Source: Nitrospira sp.
GTDB taxonomy: Bacteria > Nitrospirota > Nitrospiria > Nitrospirales > Nitrospiraceae
DNA: 54,638 nt
Direction: 5' to 3'
NCBI GenBank assembly: GCA_003135435.1
Contig: PLBR01000088.1
Coordinates: 1 to 54,638 of the forward strand
This document shows positions 44,058 to 51,782 of this stretch, piece after piece. Every line of letters starts with the position of its first letter. Position 1 is the stretch's first letter. The translations under genes and the position numbers were made by a program. The notes beneath the pieces were generated by a model. It saw only the letters and a list, made by a program, of their open reading frames with translations. It made no database searches and was not told where the DNA came from.

Positions 44058-45125
44058 TCAGCCGCCACGAGCGTGCATTTCGAGATGTGGGTCTTCACGA
44101 AGTTTCTCAATACCGATGAGTCCCCCGACACGCAATCCGTCCCGCTCGAGCGCCTTACGCTCTTCTGCGCCTCGGTCGCGGCGGCCTTCCCAGCCGGCAC
44201 GGATCACGGTCCGCATCTCCTCCGCGGAAGCACCGGCGCGGAGAGGCTTACGAAGATCCGTTCCCGTCGTCGCGTACAGACAGCGGTACCACATGCCGTC
44301 GGCGGTGACCCGGCTGCGATCGCAGGTCGCACAGAACGGCGTAGTCGTCGAAGGAATGATCCCAAAGGTCGTCCCATCCGGCAACAGATATCGCTGTGCC
44401 GGCGCAGCCCCCCGCTCAGGCATTGGCTCGATCGTCCCATAGTGCTTGCTCAGCATTGTGAGCATCGCCACTCGGGAAAATACTTCTTGTTGAGACCATT
44501 CGTTTGCGCCACCGACGTCCATATATTCGATAAACCGAACTTCCGCCTGCACATGCTTGCCAAATTCGATCAGCGCGACCAACTCATCGTCATTGAAACC
44601 CCGAATCACCACTGTATCGAGTTTCAAGCCGGTGAATCCCGCCCGAACCACCGACTCAATCCCTTCCAACACGCGCGCATACTCATCACGGCGGGTCAGT
44701 TGGCGAAATCGTTCCGGTCTCAGCGTATCGAGGCTGACTGTGACGCGGTGAAGCCCTGCCTCATACAGCGCCTCTGCCTGGTCCGCCAGAAGAATGCCAT
44801 TCGTCGTCAGCGCGATATCCGTCACCCGCCGATTTTGGAGCAACAGGCGAATCAGCCGAGGCAAATCGCGTCGAAGCAACGGCTCTCCGCCGGTCAGCCG
44901 CACGCGATCGACGCCGAGGTCGGTGAAATAGCTCGTCAGGCCTGCCATTTCCTCATGGGTCAGCAGATCCTCGCGCGGCAACCAGACATAGTCCTGCTCC
45001 GGCATGCAGTACTTGCAACGGAGATTGCATCGATCCGTCACGGACAAACGCAAGCTCCGCAACGGCCGGCCAAAGGCATCGGCAGCGGGAAAAAGAGAGG
45101 TACTTGTTGGTAACTGATCAGCCAA
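44058..45125 (-). CDS. moaA: GTP 3',8-cyclase (molybdenum cofactor biosynthesis protein A)
   Basis: The 355-residue radical-SAM enzyme has the N-terminal cluster site SVTDRCNLRCKYCMPEQ, RVRLTGGEPLLR, LTTNGILL, and the C-terminal cluster FCATCDRSRVTADGMWYRCLYA. A terminal Gly-Gly is present (MHARGG), as needed for activity. It performs the first step of molybdopterin synthesis with MoaC. It is the last of the moaC-moaD-moaE-moaA run on the minus strand, 40 bp after moaE. Confidence 0.95.
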   Translation of the reverse strand: MADQLPTSTSLFPAADAFGRPLRSLRLSVTDRCNLRCKYCMPEQDYVWLPREDLLTHEEMAGLTSYFTDLGVDRVRLTGGEPLLRRDLPRLIRLLLQNRRVTDIALTTNGILLADQAEALYEAGLHRVTVSLDTLRPERFRQLTRRDEYARVLEGIESVVRAGFTGLKLDTVVIRGFNDDELVALIEFGKHVQAEVRFIEYMDVGGANEWSQQEVFSRVAMLTMLSKHYGTIEPMPERGAAPAQRYLLPDGTTFGIIPSTTTPFCATCDRSRVTADGMWYRCLYATTGTDLRKPLRAGASAEEMRTVIRAGWEGRRDRGAEERKALERDGLRVGGLIGIEKLREDPHLEMHARGG

Positions 45126-45165
45126 GGCTTTCTCGATATTTCTGGACGTTTCACGTTTGACGCTT

Positions 45166-45618
45166 CTAGGGATGTTCCTCCACCCAGACTTCGCCTTCCG
45201 GCGTATGTTCGAGTTTCCAGATCGGCGTGATTCGTTTCAATTCATCGATCGCCCACGTGCAGGCACGAAACGCTTCCGCTCGGTGCTCAGCCCCCACAAC
45301 AATCAGCACGATGTTTTCGCCGATGCCGATTTCGCCATACCGGTGGAGGATCGCCACCTCGATGATGTCAAAGTCCTTCAACGCCCGTTCGCGGATCTCG
45401 CGGAGCGTCTTCTGCGCCATGCCCTCGTAATGCTCGAACGTAATGCGATCCACATCCCGCCCCTTCGACCGGTCGCGCGCCGTCCCGAGAAAAATCGAAA
45501 TGCCGCCGATGCGCTTCGACCGACCCCGCACCCGATTGATCTCCGCATCCACGGAGAAATCCTCCCGTTGCACGCGGACAAACTTGGCATCGTCACCGGC
45601 AGGCTGCTGCATACTCAT
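45166..45618 (-). CDS. moaE: Molybdopterin synthase catalytic subunit
   Basis: The 150-residue protein carries the MoaE landmarks: GGISIFLGTARDRSKG, ITFEHYEGMAQKTL, IAILHRYGEIGIGE-type VAILHRYGEIGIGENIVLI, and the C-terminal TPIWKLEHTPEGEVWVE with the catalytic lysine. It takes sulfur from thiocarboxylated MoaD to form molybdopterin. The ATG at 45618 has GAGGAAC upstream. Repeat A11 separates it from moaD. Confidence 0.95.
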   Translation of the reverse strand: MSMQQPAGDDAKFVRVQREDFSVDAEINRVRGRSKRIGGISIFLGTARDRSKGRDVDRITFEHYEGMAQKTLREIRERALKDFDIIEVAILHRYGEIGIGENIVLIVVGAEHRAEAFRACTWAIDELKRITPIWKLEHTPEGEVWVEEHP

Positions 45619-45667
45619 CTTTGTTCCTCTTAACTAGCGCGATCCACAGCCAACGAGTAAGTAGCCC

Positions 45668-45838
45668 GCAGGATGTTCAAACAGGCCAGACTTCTCACCC
45701 GCCCAACCCTGGTGCGCCGAGACGCACCTTGTCCCCAGCAAGGCCGCAACGAGCGAAGAGGCGAAGCGTACGCTTCGGTACGTTGAACCTCTGAGCGACG
45801 CGAGAACGAAGTTGGCGGACTGTTTCAACATCCTGCCG
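45668..45838. repeat. Family A repeat, copy A11, overlapping the moaD 3' end
   Basis: An M2-type inverted repeat from GCAGGATGTTCAAACAGGCC to ACTGTTTCAACATCCTGC, with the CTTCTCACCCGCCC and CGCCGAGACGC modules and a GCGTACGCTTCGGTACG hairpin. Its right end contains the last codons and the TGA stop of moaD. Confidence 0.85.
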
Positions 45839-46127
45839 AGGCTCCACCGGCGAAGGGAGGTAACAGGGCTACCTCGTCGCCATCCTGAATCGTCGTATCT
45901 TCGTGCGCGATTTCTTGATTGACCGAGACGAGGACTTTTTTCTTCTGAATCAGTTCTCCGATGGCGGGGTATCCAGTTTCTAGCACACCGACGAGGTCTT
46001 TCACCCGTCTTCCATTGACGAGGTTCAGGGACAAGGTTCCCTGATTCCCCGCCAACATCTTCGTCATCCCAAAGAGGCGAACCGTGATCACGCAGTATCC
46101 TTTACCAGTTCCTTGAACCTGACTCAT
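45825..46127 (-). CDS. moaD: Molybdopterin synthase sulfur-carrier subunit with extra C-terminal tail
   Basis: The 100-residue ubiquitin-like protein has ITVRLFGMTKMLAGN, LIQKKKVLVSVNQEIA and the end DEVALLPPFAGG. In working MoaD the Gly-Gly is the C-terminus that is adenylated and thiocarboxylated. Here five residues (ASAGC) follow before the TGA, encoded at the edge of repeat A11. Either a protease trims it, the protein is inactive, or another MoaD serves. The ATG at 46127 follows the moaC stop directly; an in-frame GTG 36 nt later with AAAGGA upstream is an alternative start. Confidence 0.88.
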   Translation of the reverse strand: MSQVQGTGKGYCVITVRLFGMTKMLAGNQGTLSLNLVNGRRVKDLVGVLETGYPAIGELIQKKKVLVSVNQEIAHEDTTIQDGDEVALLPPFAGGASAGC

Positions 46128-46619
46128 TTAAGGTCTTGTAAACGTGCCAGATTTCCCACCAGATTTTGACAGCAGATAGACATCACTGAAACTCATCCCG
46201 CGATCGATGGCCTTGCACATATCGTAGATCGTGAGCGCCGCCACAGAAGCCGCCGTCATCGCTTCCATCTCTACCCCGGTCGGCCCAGTCGTCTTGGCTG
46301 TCGCCAGAATGGTGATCGAACAGCGGCCTTCGCGATCCGGCTGAGGTTCTTCTTTGAATGAGATGTCGACGCTGGTGAGGAGAATCGGATGGCACATGGG
46401 GATGAGGTCCGGGGTCTTCTTGGCTCCCATCACGCCGGCGACCTGCGCGACGGACAAGACATCGCCCTTGGCAATCTTGCCCCGTTGAATCTTTTCGAGG
46501 GTTTCCGGCTGGAGAAAGACCGTGGCCTGAGCCGTTGCAGCCCGTTCGGTCGAGTCTTTGGCGCTGACATCGACCATCCGCGCCCGCCCCGACTCATTGA
46601 AGTGCGTAAATTCTGCCAT
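46128..46619 (-). CDS. moaC: Cyclic pyranopterin monophosphate synthase
   Basis: The 163-residue protein shows the MoaC core: [60 protein letters not shown] and KSGGKSGTF. It converts the MoaA product to cyclic pyranopterin. It leads moaC-moaD-moaE-moaA on the minus strand. The ATG at 46619 lacks an obvious Shine-Dalgarno because element B3 ends about 5 bp upstream; an internal ATG (MVDVSAKDS) is a less likely alternative. Confidence 0.95.
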   Translation of the reverse strand: MAEFTHFNESGRARMVDVSAKDSTERAATAQATVFLQPETLEKIQRGKIAKGDVLSVAQVAGVMGAKKTPDLIPMCHPILLTSVDISFKEEPQPDREGRCSITILATAKTTGPTGVEMEAMTAASVAALTIYDMCKAIDRGMSFSDVYLLSKSGGKSGTFTRP

Positions 46620-46623
46620 TTTG

Positions 46624-46796
46624 TCAGCCCGGACTATTCATGATTGCCTCGTCCGATCCTCTCGCCCGGCGGGGCTTTTCTCGTTCGGCCTCCTCGACGG
46701 ACTGCCGGTACGCCTATGTCGGCCTTACTTGCGAGAAGCCCCGGCGGGCTTCGGTCTCGAACGCCTCGCGACGGCATTCATGAATAGTCTGGGCTA
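46624..46796. mobile_element. MITE-like element, family B copy B3 (about 171 bp)
   Basis: Left end CAGCCCGGACTATTCATGA; right end reverse-complemented TAGCCCAGACTATTCATGA, a near-perfect 18-bp inverted repeat. The interior is a long palindrome (CGCCCGGCGGGGCTTTTCTC against GAGAAGCCCCGGCGGGC). It lies directly upstream of the moaC start codon. Confidence 0.8.
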
Positions 46797-47515
46797 CCTG
46801 AATCAGCGCGTTGCGACCCAATCCGTAGCGGGAATTATAGGAGCCACTGGAAAGGGCAGTCAAGGGCGAGGGGGGGGGCCTGGTGAGCCCCCGTTGCTCG
46901 CGCAACGCGGTCTCGGAAGACCCTCGTTGGACGCGCGCAGTTGGGGGTTCAACCAGGCCACCCCCCAAAAGGGAGAAAAACAGATTGAGAAAACCCGTGT
47001 GATTCTGTGCTTGCGCAACGCGCGGCCTGAGAAGGATGGAGAGGGGCGGCCAGGTGCCCTTCTTGCTCGCAGAGCCCCCACGATGAAGCGGTGGTCGCCT
47101 GGGACAAGAGCGCGTCTCGGCGCGCTCGGGGTTTGGGCGGGTGAGAATGTTGCGCGCAGTAAAGGGCAGCCTTGGCCACTCCCTTATATAGAGGTATAGA
47201 GAATCGGAAGGCCCTCGCTCGGGCTAATGGCACGTCCCGGGAAATCGATTGCGAAGCAATCGGAGGGTAGGGCGGGTGAAAAATATCTGCCAGTGGGTGG
47301 GCGGGTGAGAAAGTCGCGCACAGTTGGGGATTCAACCAGGCCACCCTCAACCGCATTTATTTTGCCCCACAATTCGCGTCCCGCTGAGAGTGATACAGGC
47401 CGACTCCGTGCGCGGCAATGCCAACAAATAAGCCCGCCCATTCACGCTAATTTTGTTTCCTCCACGCCCACTTCGGTATGGGAATCTAGTTAATCCGGAA
47501 CCCCTGAAATCCATC
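46797..47515. repeat. Non-coding repeat mosaic upstream of the PadR gene
   Basis: No gene is supported over 700 bp. It holds two about 31-bp direct repeats (GCGCAGTTGGGGGTTCAACC at 46936 and GCGCACAGTTGGGGATTC at 47316, both continuing into CAGGCCACCC), two GGGCGGGTGAGAA modules, a family A fragment at 47099-47160 (GAGCGCGTCTCGGCGCGCTC) and a perfect small hairpin CGATTGCGAAGCAATCG near 47250. Confidence 0.65.
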
Positions 47516-47545
47516 TTGACAATTGGCCTTCCACCTATGTAGACT
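47516..47545 (+). promoter_or_regulatory. Promoter candidate giving a near-leaderless PadR transcript
   Basis: A perfect TTGACA is followed after 18 bp by TAGACT. Transcription would start about 47551-47553, at or next to the ATG at 47553, leaving no room for a Shine-Dalgarno. Confidence 0.5.
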
Positions 47546-47552
47546 TACAACC

Positions 47553-47885
47553 ATGGGTAAACAAGAAACCCCAAGACTGAGTTACCAAGGACTTCTTGTC
47601 CTACGCGCTTTTCTTGATCGCCCACGCAGAGAGCTGTGCGGAGCAGATCTGTTGAAGTCAACAAATCTCTCTTCGGGGACACTGTATCCCATTCTTTTGC
47701 GCTTCGAGAAGTACCGAATGTTGGAGAGCGAATGGGAAGATGTGAACCCCGAAGCAGCGGGCCGCCCTCGGAGACGCCTTTACAAAATTACTCCTCATGG
47801 GGCACAGGTAGCTCGTCAGATGTTGGATAGCTTCACTGACGTCTCGTCTCAAACAAAGCTATCGCCGGATTTTGCAACGGGATAG
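47553..47885 (+). CDS. PadR-family transcriptional regulator
   Basis: The 110-residue winged-helix protein has GLLVLRAFLDRPRRELCGADL, the recognition helix region NLSSGTLYPILLRFEKYRML and GRPRRRLYKITPHGAQVARQ, typical of short PadR regulators, which usually repress a neighbouring membrane gene. The ATG at 47553 is supported by the conserved start and by the promoter position. It is followed 11 bp later by a gene with a good ribosome-binding site, so the two form a unit. Confidence 0.85.
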   Translation: MGKQETPRLSYQGLLVLRAFLDRPRRELCGADLLKSTNLSSGTLYPILLRFEKYRMLESEWEDVNPEAAGRPRRRLYKITPHGAQVARQMLDSFTDVSSQTKLSPDFATG

Positions 47886-47896
47886 CAGGAGTATCG

Positions 47897-48481
47897 ATGC
47901 TCGCTTTCTTCCTTGGATTATTCGGAAATTTGCTTGCTGCAGAGTTCGGAGCTTGGTGCCCGCATCTTGCCGAAAAACTCATTGCTTATACCGCTAAAAG
48001 ACTACCGGCCTCGTTGCAGGAACGGATGCTTGAGGAGTGGAGCGCACTTCTCAACGACACCCATGGAGACCTCTCCAAGCTAGTGGTCGCCGTCTCTTTG
48101 TATTGGAAGCGATCGAAGATAGCAGACCAGTGCGAAGATACAAAAGAATCGCCAATTTCGTCCGTTGTAATGGACACACTTTCGGATATGGAAGATGCCG
48201 TATTTGAAATGACTACGCAGGGCATGACCGTTGGGGAAATTTCGAATTTCTTGAATGCTAATAGGACCGCGGTCGAATACTACAAGATCAGCTGCGCGCA
48301 AAAATTAAGCGGCCAAACCACTATCGGACGGACGAACGTCGTGACTTTTTTCGCACGACACAAATACCACCGCAGTATATTGAACAGATTAGTCAATCAT
48401 TTCCGACGCGAGAGAAGTTGGCGCAATCTAGAACGCCAGAACAGGCAACCGCCAAGCTTGAGGCGCAATGGGAGATGGTGA
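47897..48481 (+). CDS. PadR-associated hypothetical protein with HTH-like C-terminus
   Basis: The 194-residue protein has a hydrophobic start (MLAFFLGLFGNLLAAEF), then RLPASLQERMLEEWSALLND, a motif I know from proteins encoded behind short PadR regulators, and a C-terminal helix-turn-helix-like segment (MTVGEISNFLNANRTAVEYY) with a basic tail. Function is unknown. An AGGAG lies upstream of its ATG. It is cotranscribed with the PadR gene; the pair may be a self-contained regulatory module brought in with the surrounding repeats. Confidence 0.55.
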   Translation: MLAFFLGLFGNLLAAEFGAWCPHLAEKLIAYTAKRLPASLQERMLEEWSALLNDTHGDLSKLVVAVSLYWKRSKIADQCEDTKESPISSVVMDTLSDMEDAVFEMTTQGMTVGEISNFLNANRTAVEYYKISCAQKLSGQTTIGRTNVVTFFARHKYHRSILNRLVNHFRRERSWRNLERQNRQPPSLRRNGRW

Positions 48482-48839
48482 CTGTGAACCTCGTTGTATC
48501 TCACCCCCTATGTTAGCTTCCGAACGCCGGTTCGCTCTGCTGGTTGCGGCTATTCCTTCAGGGCCGCGAAGGAGCGCCGCGCATGGCAACGCTCTTCCTC
48601 GGCTATACCGACCAGCACGGCACGAAATTTGGGTCAGGTCTTGCAATCCAACATTTCTCGGGGCGGACTTGCCTGCCGGTGTGTCGTTCGGCTCTCCCCT
48701 CTTGTCGTTTATCCCTTCGATGAGTCTGATCTGAAACGAGATACGCTTCACGAACGACGGTCTTTTGTGGGACGTGACTTGGGTGAATCCATCGGCTTCT
48801 TGCTTGCAGCGGTTCTGCGAACCGGTTAGGCTAACTCCT
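48482..48839. other. Intergenic region, no gene supported
   Basis: ORFs on both strands here lack family features or ribosome-binding sites. The stretch includes TTTGGGTCAGGTCTTGCAAT, a sequence I associate loosely with REP/IS200-like transposase surroundings, but no transposase is present. It looks like degraded DNA between the PadR pair and the antitoxin gene. Confidence 0.4.
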
Positions 48840-49145
48840 ATGGTTTTAGGCCGAATCCATACCGATCCGCAGATCTGTGGGGGGAAGGCGACGATTCGCG
48901 GTCTCCGTCTGACCGTGGATTTTGTCCTTAAGCTGCTGGGAGATGGCTTTACGGCAGCTGAGATCGTGAAGGAATATCCTGAATTGGTGCTTGAGGATAT
49001 CTATCAGGCTGCGAAGTACGGCGCTTGGCTGGCGGGTGAGCAGACGTCCGCTGCTTCATGGGACTGCTGGCCGATCTCCACATCTCACCTCATATCGTTC
49101 AATTCCTTCGCTCACTCGGTTCCGATGCCTGTCCCAAGCCAGTGA
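48840..49145 (+). CDS. DUF433 antitoxin, C-terminus running into toxin sequence
   Basis: From the ATG at 48840 the protein reads GRIHTDPQICGGKATIRGLRL, LLGDGFTAAEIVKEYPEL and EDIYQAAKYGAWLAGEQ, a complete DUF433 (VapB-type) domain of about 75 residues. Normally the frame ends here next to the start of a DUF5615 toxin. Instead it reads on for about 25 residues in the wrong frame over the toxin gene, showing the stop has been lost. The DNA-binding part should still fold. Confidence 0.75.
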   Translation: MVLGRIHTDPQICGGKATIRGLRLTVDFVLKLLGDGFTAAEIVKEYPELVLEDIYQAAKYGAWLAGEQTSAASWDCWPISTSHLISFNSFAHSVPMPVPSQ

Positions 49146-49288
49146 TTCTTGAGGACATTCCCTCCGTTGAGGACGGGAGCCGTGTGTCAACTGGGCATCC
49201 GGCCTCTTCGTCGGTTTTCCTCTCGCATGAGCATCTTGACAAGAACCGGGGAAAGGGCATATCACAGGCAGCTGTTGGGGCTGCTTGA
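49058..49288 (+). pseudogene. DUF5615 (PIN-like) toxin remnant
   Basis: The frame opens MGLLADLHISPHIVQFLRSLG, which matches the start of DUF5615 toxins (LLADENISPRVVQFLRS). The usual acidic pair DEN is altered to DLH, and after residue 22 the similarity ends: none of the expected HDxDF-type residues appear in any forward frame before 49348. I read this as a decayed partner of the DUF433 antitoxin. Confidence 0.6.
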
Positions 49289-49348
49289 GGGTGTTCGAGC
49301 CGCCCCCTTCAAAAGCAACGTCCTACGATCACCCAGAAGAGGACAGTC

Positions 49349-50536
49349 ATGCGAAAGACATTCGAGCAACTCTTCGAACAATTGAGCGATCATGCACGAG
49401 ATGTTTCGTTTCAGGTGCAGTTCTGGGATGGCGTAAAAAGATCGTTCGGTGCCGGTGAGGCGCAGTTTGTTCTCACCTTTGCGACGAAGCGAGCGGCAGA
49501 CCATGTGCTCGAAAGTGGGTCGTTGGGCTTCGGCGAAGAGTATATGGCAGGCGATATCCAGGTGGAGGGAGATTTCAAACAACTCCTTCGCTTCGGATCA
49601 GACGCCTCGTTCTTGAATCTGCCTCTCGGGTTGAAAACGAAACTCGCAATTCGGCACCTGCGCCAGACATCGCTCAACACGCTCTCGCGTTCTCAAAAAC
49701 ACGTCGCCCACCATTACGATCGCGGGAATGACTTCTACAAACTGTGGCTAGACGAGAGCATGGCGTACTCGTGCGCGTACTTCCGTCACGAGAACGACAC
49801 GCTCGAGCAAGCACAGCAGCAGAAGTACGAACACATTTGCCGGAAACTTCAGTTGAAGGCCGGAGAGACACTGGTTGACATCGGCTGCGGCTGGGGCGGA
49901 ATGCTGATCTACGCAGCCAAACACTACGGCGTGCGCGGCGTCGGCTGCTCACTGTCGAAGGAGCAAGTTGAGTATGCGGTCGATCTCGTGAAGCATGAGG
50001 GTCTATCGAAAGAGATTTCGATCGTGTTTGAGGATTATCGGAAGATCCAGGGCGAGTTCGACAAATTCGTATCCGTCGGCATGTTTGAACACGTGGGAAA
50101 GCAATTTATTCCGACATTTATGGAGAAGGCGCAGTCGCTCTTGAAGCGCGACGGCATAGGGCTGCTCCACACCATTGGACAAGAGCGGCCAATACCCGGC
50201 GATCCCTGGACATTGAAATACATCTTCCCCGGTGGATACATTCCCGTGCTTGACGAAATTGTACGGACCATGGGCGAAGCCAAACTCGTTCCGACGGACA
50301 TCGAAAATCTTCGCCTGCACTATGCAAGAACGCTTGAGGAGTGGAGCACACGATTCGAGGTCCACGCCAAAAAGGTCGAGGCAATGTACGATGCGTCCTT
50401 CGTTCGCATGTGGCGGATGTTTCTCAATGGAAGTGCCGCCAATTTTCGCTATGGGGACATACGCCTCTATCATGTCCTCTTTACGAACGGATTGAACAAC
50501 GCCCTTCCCCTCACGCGCGAGCATATGTACCGCTAG
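49349..50536 (+). CDS. cfa: Cyclopropane-fatty-acyl-phospholipid synthase
   Basis: The 395-residue SAM enzyme has the N-terminal lipid-binding part (GSLGFGEEYMAGDIQVEGD), QKHVAHHYDRGNDFYKLWLDESMAYSCAYF, motif I LVDIGCGWGGMLIYAA, VGCSLSKEQVEYA, FDKFVSVGMFEHVGKQ and IFPGGYIPVLDE. It methylenates double bonds of membrane phospholipids. AGAGGAC precedes the ATG. Length and all core motifs are normal. Its TAG stop begins repeat A12. Confidence 0.95.
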   Translation: MRKTFEQLFEQLSDHARDVSFQVQFWDGVKRSFGAGEAQFVLTFATKRAADHVLESGSLGFGEEYMAGDIQVEGDFKQLLRFGSDASFLNLPLGLKTKLAIRHLRQTSLNTLSRSQKHVAHHYDRGNDFYKLWLDESMAYSCAYFRHENDTLEQAQQQKYEHICRKLQLKAGETLVDIGCGWGGMLIYAAKHYGVRGVGCSLSKEQVEYAVDLVKHEGLSKEISIVFEDYRKIQGEFDKFVSVGMFEHVGKQFIPTFMEKAQSLLKRDGIGLLHTIGQERPIPGDPWTLKYIFPGGYIPVLDEIVRTMGEAKLVPTDIENLRLHYARTLEEWSTRFEVHAKKVEAMYDASFVRMWRMFLNGSAANFRYGDIRLYHVLFTNGLNNALPLTREHMYR

Positions 50537-50782
50537 TCCGCTAGCGATCCGTGAGACGTGAATCGTTAAACGTGAAAGGTTTCGGAGGAATAGCACTCGG
50601 CAGTCCTACGTTTCACCTTTCACGTCTTACCTTTCACGGTTCTTGAGAGCGAAGCGAGAACGCCGTAAGGGAAAAGGCGCGTCCATGGGCAAAGAGGCTG
50701 TCTTGGCAGACTCCGGGCGGGCGGGTGAAACAGCCGCCGGGGTCGGGCGGGTGAGAAGAGCAACTTCTTCAGCATTCTGCTA
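50534..50782. repeat. Family A repeat, copy A12 (249 bp)
   Basis: It begins at the cfa stop (TAGTCCGCTAGCG), carries the GTGAGACGTGAA and CGTTTCACCTTTCACGTC modules seen in A3, a GGGCGGGTGAGAAG module, and ends TTCTTCAGCATTCTGCTA. The following gene starts 30 bp later. Confidence 0.82.
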
Positions 50783-50812
50783 ATTCAGGAACATGGGACA
50801 ATCGCGAACACC

Positions 50813-51535
50813 ATGATAATAATTGCCTCAAGCTTGCAAGCCGTCAAAGCCCGCATTGCCAGGGCTGCGCAATCCGTCGACCGACAACCGGACGAGATCA
50901 CCCTGTTGGTCGCGAGCAAAACTCAGCCTGCCGAGCGAGTGAGGGAAGCCTGGCTCGCCGGACAAACTATTTTTGGCGAGAATTATCTGCAGGAAGCGCT
51001 GGCAAAAATGCCGGCCCTTGCCGATTTGCCGATTGAATGGCATTTCATCGGTCCCATACAAAGCAATAAAACAAAACGCATCGCAGAGAATTTTTCCTGG
51101 GTGCACAGTGTGGACAGAGTAAAAATTGCCGACCGCTTGGCGAAAGACCGCCCCGAATCACTGCCGCCGTTGCAAATCTGCCTGCAAGTGAATGTGAGCG
51201 GGGAAGCGAGTAAAAGCGGTGTGGCGCCTGAAGAGGTGGCTGCTCTGGCCGCTCATGTCGTGCGCCTGCCCCGCCTGAGATTACGCGGATTGATGGCCGT
51301 CCCTGAGCTCACGACTGCCACGGCTTTGCAGCGTAGCCAGTTCCACATGCTGCGGGAGCTGTTTGATGGGCTCAAGCGGGATGGATACGAACTCGACACG
51401 CTCTCCATGGGGATGTCAGAAGATATGGATATCGCCATTGCCGAAGGCGCGACCATGGTACGCGTGGGTACGGCGATTCTCGGGCCAAGGCGCTACCTTA
51501 TACCTGAGGAGCTTGCTGCCCGCGCTGCACGATAA
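50813..51535 (+). CDS. YggS/PLPBP-family pyridoxal phosphate homeostasis protein
   Basis: The 240-residue alanine-racemase-like TIM-barrel protein has LLVASKTQPAERVREAW (PLP lysine), FGENYLQEALAKM, WHFIGPIQSNKTK, CLQVNVSGEASKSG and LSMGMSEDMDIAIAEGATMVRVGTAILGPR. It buffers PLP in the cytoplasm. The sequence reads more like beta- or gammaproteobacterial YggS, and the DNA is locally more AT-rich than its neighbours, so transfer is possible (inference). No Shine-Dalgarno is obvious before the ATG. Confidence 0.92.
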   Translation: MIIIASSLQAVKARIARAAQSVDRQPDEITLLVASKTQPAERVREAWLAGQTIFGENYLQEALAKMPALADLPIEWHFIGPIQSNKTKRIAENFSWVHSVDRVKIADRLAKDRPESLPPLQICLQVNVSGEASKSGVAPEEVAALAAHVVRLPRLRLRGLMAVPELTTATALQRSQFHMLRELFDGLKRDGYELDTLSMGMSEDMDIAIAEGATMVRVGTAILGPRRYLIPEELAARAAR

Positions 51536-51583
51536 GTGCAAGAACTTGGATTTATGGTCAGGCATGACTATTGACTTCAAATA

Positions 51584-51752
51584 GAACCAGATAATCCTGA
51601 ATTGCGAGCCAAGCACGCCGGAGAAGCAGGAATACTTCAACAAGCTCAGAGACGCTGTCGATCCTTCCCGAACCGACCTTACGGCTTGGGCCGACCTGCA
51701 AGACTTAGAAGAAGGACGCCACGTTCCACGGCGAGACCGGTATCCTAACCGA
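51584..51752 (+). pseudogene. Open frame remnant upstream of the lipoprotein gene
   Basis: After a TAG, the frame reads NQIILNCEPSTPEKQEYFNKL and on to WADLQDLEEGRHVPRRDR without a start codon, then runs into the lipoprotein frame. It looks like the tail of a lost gene; the family is unknown. Confidence 0.3.
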
Positions 51753-51782
51753 ATGATCGCTGTGGCTTCGGGGGCAATCGAT

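Noticed and set aside
46620-46800. Molybdenum-cofactor riboswitch upstream of moaC
   Set aside because: The palindromic structure there is explained by the terminal and internal inverted repeats of element B3; no Moco motif could be recognised.
46558-47199. 213-aa forward ORF upstream of PadR
   Set aside because: It reads through moaC antisense, element B3 and repeats; the protein is Arg/Gly/Pro-rich without any domain.
46797-47515. Possible CRISPR array
   Set aside because: Only two copies of the 31-mer exist, about 380 bp apart, with no regular spacers and no cas genes in the window.
48600-48680. REP-associated transposase site
   Set aside because: Only a short resemblance to sequence seen near such elements; no transposase or paired repeat is visible.
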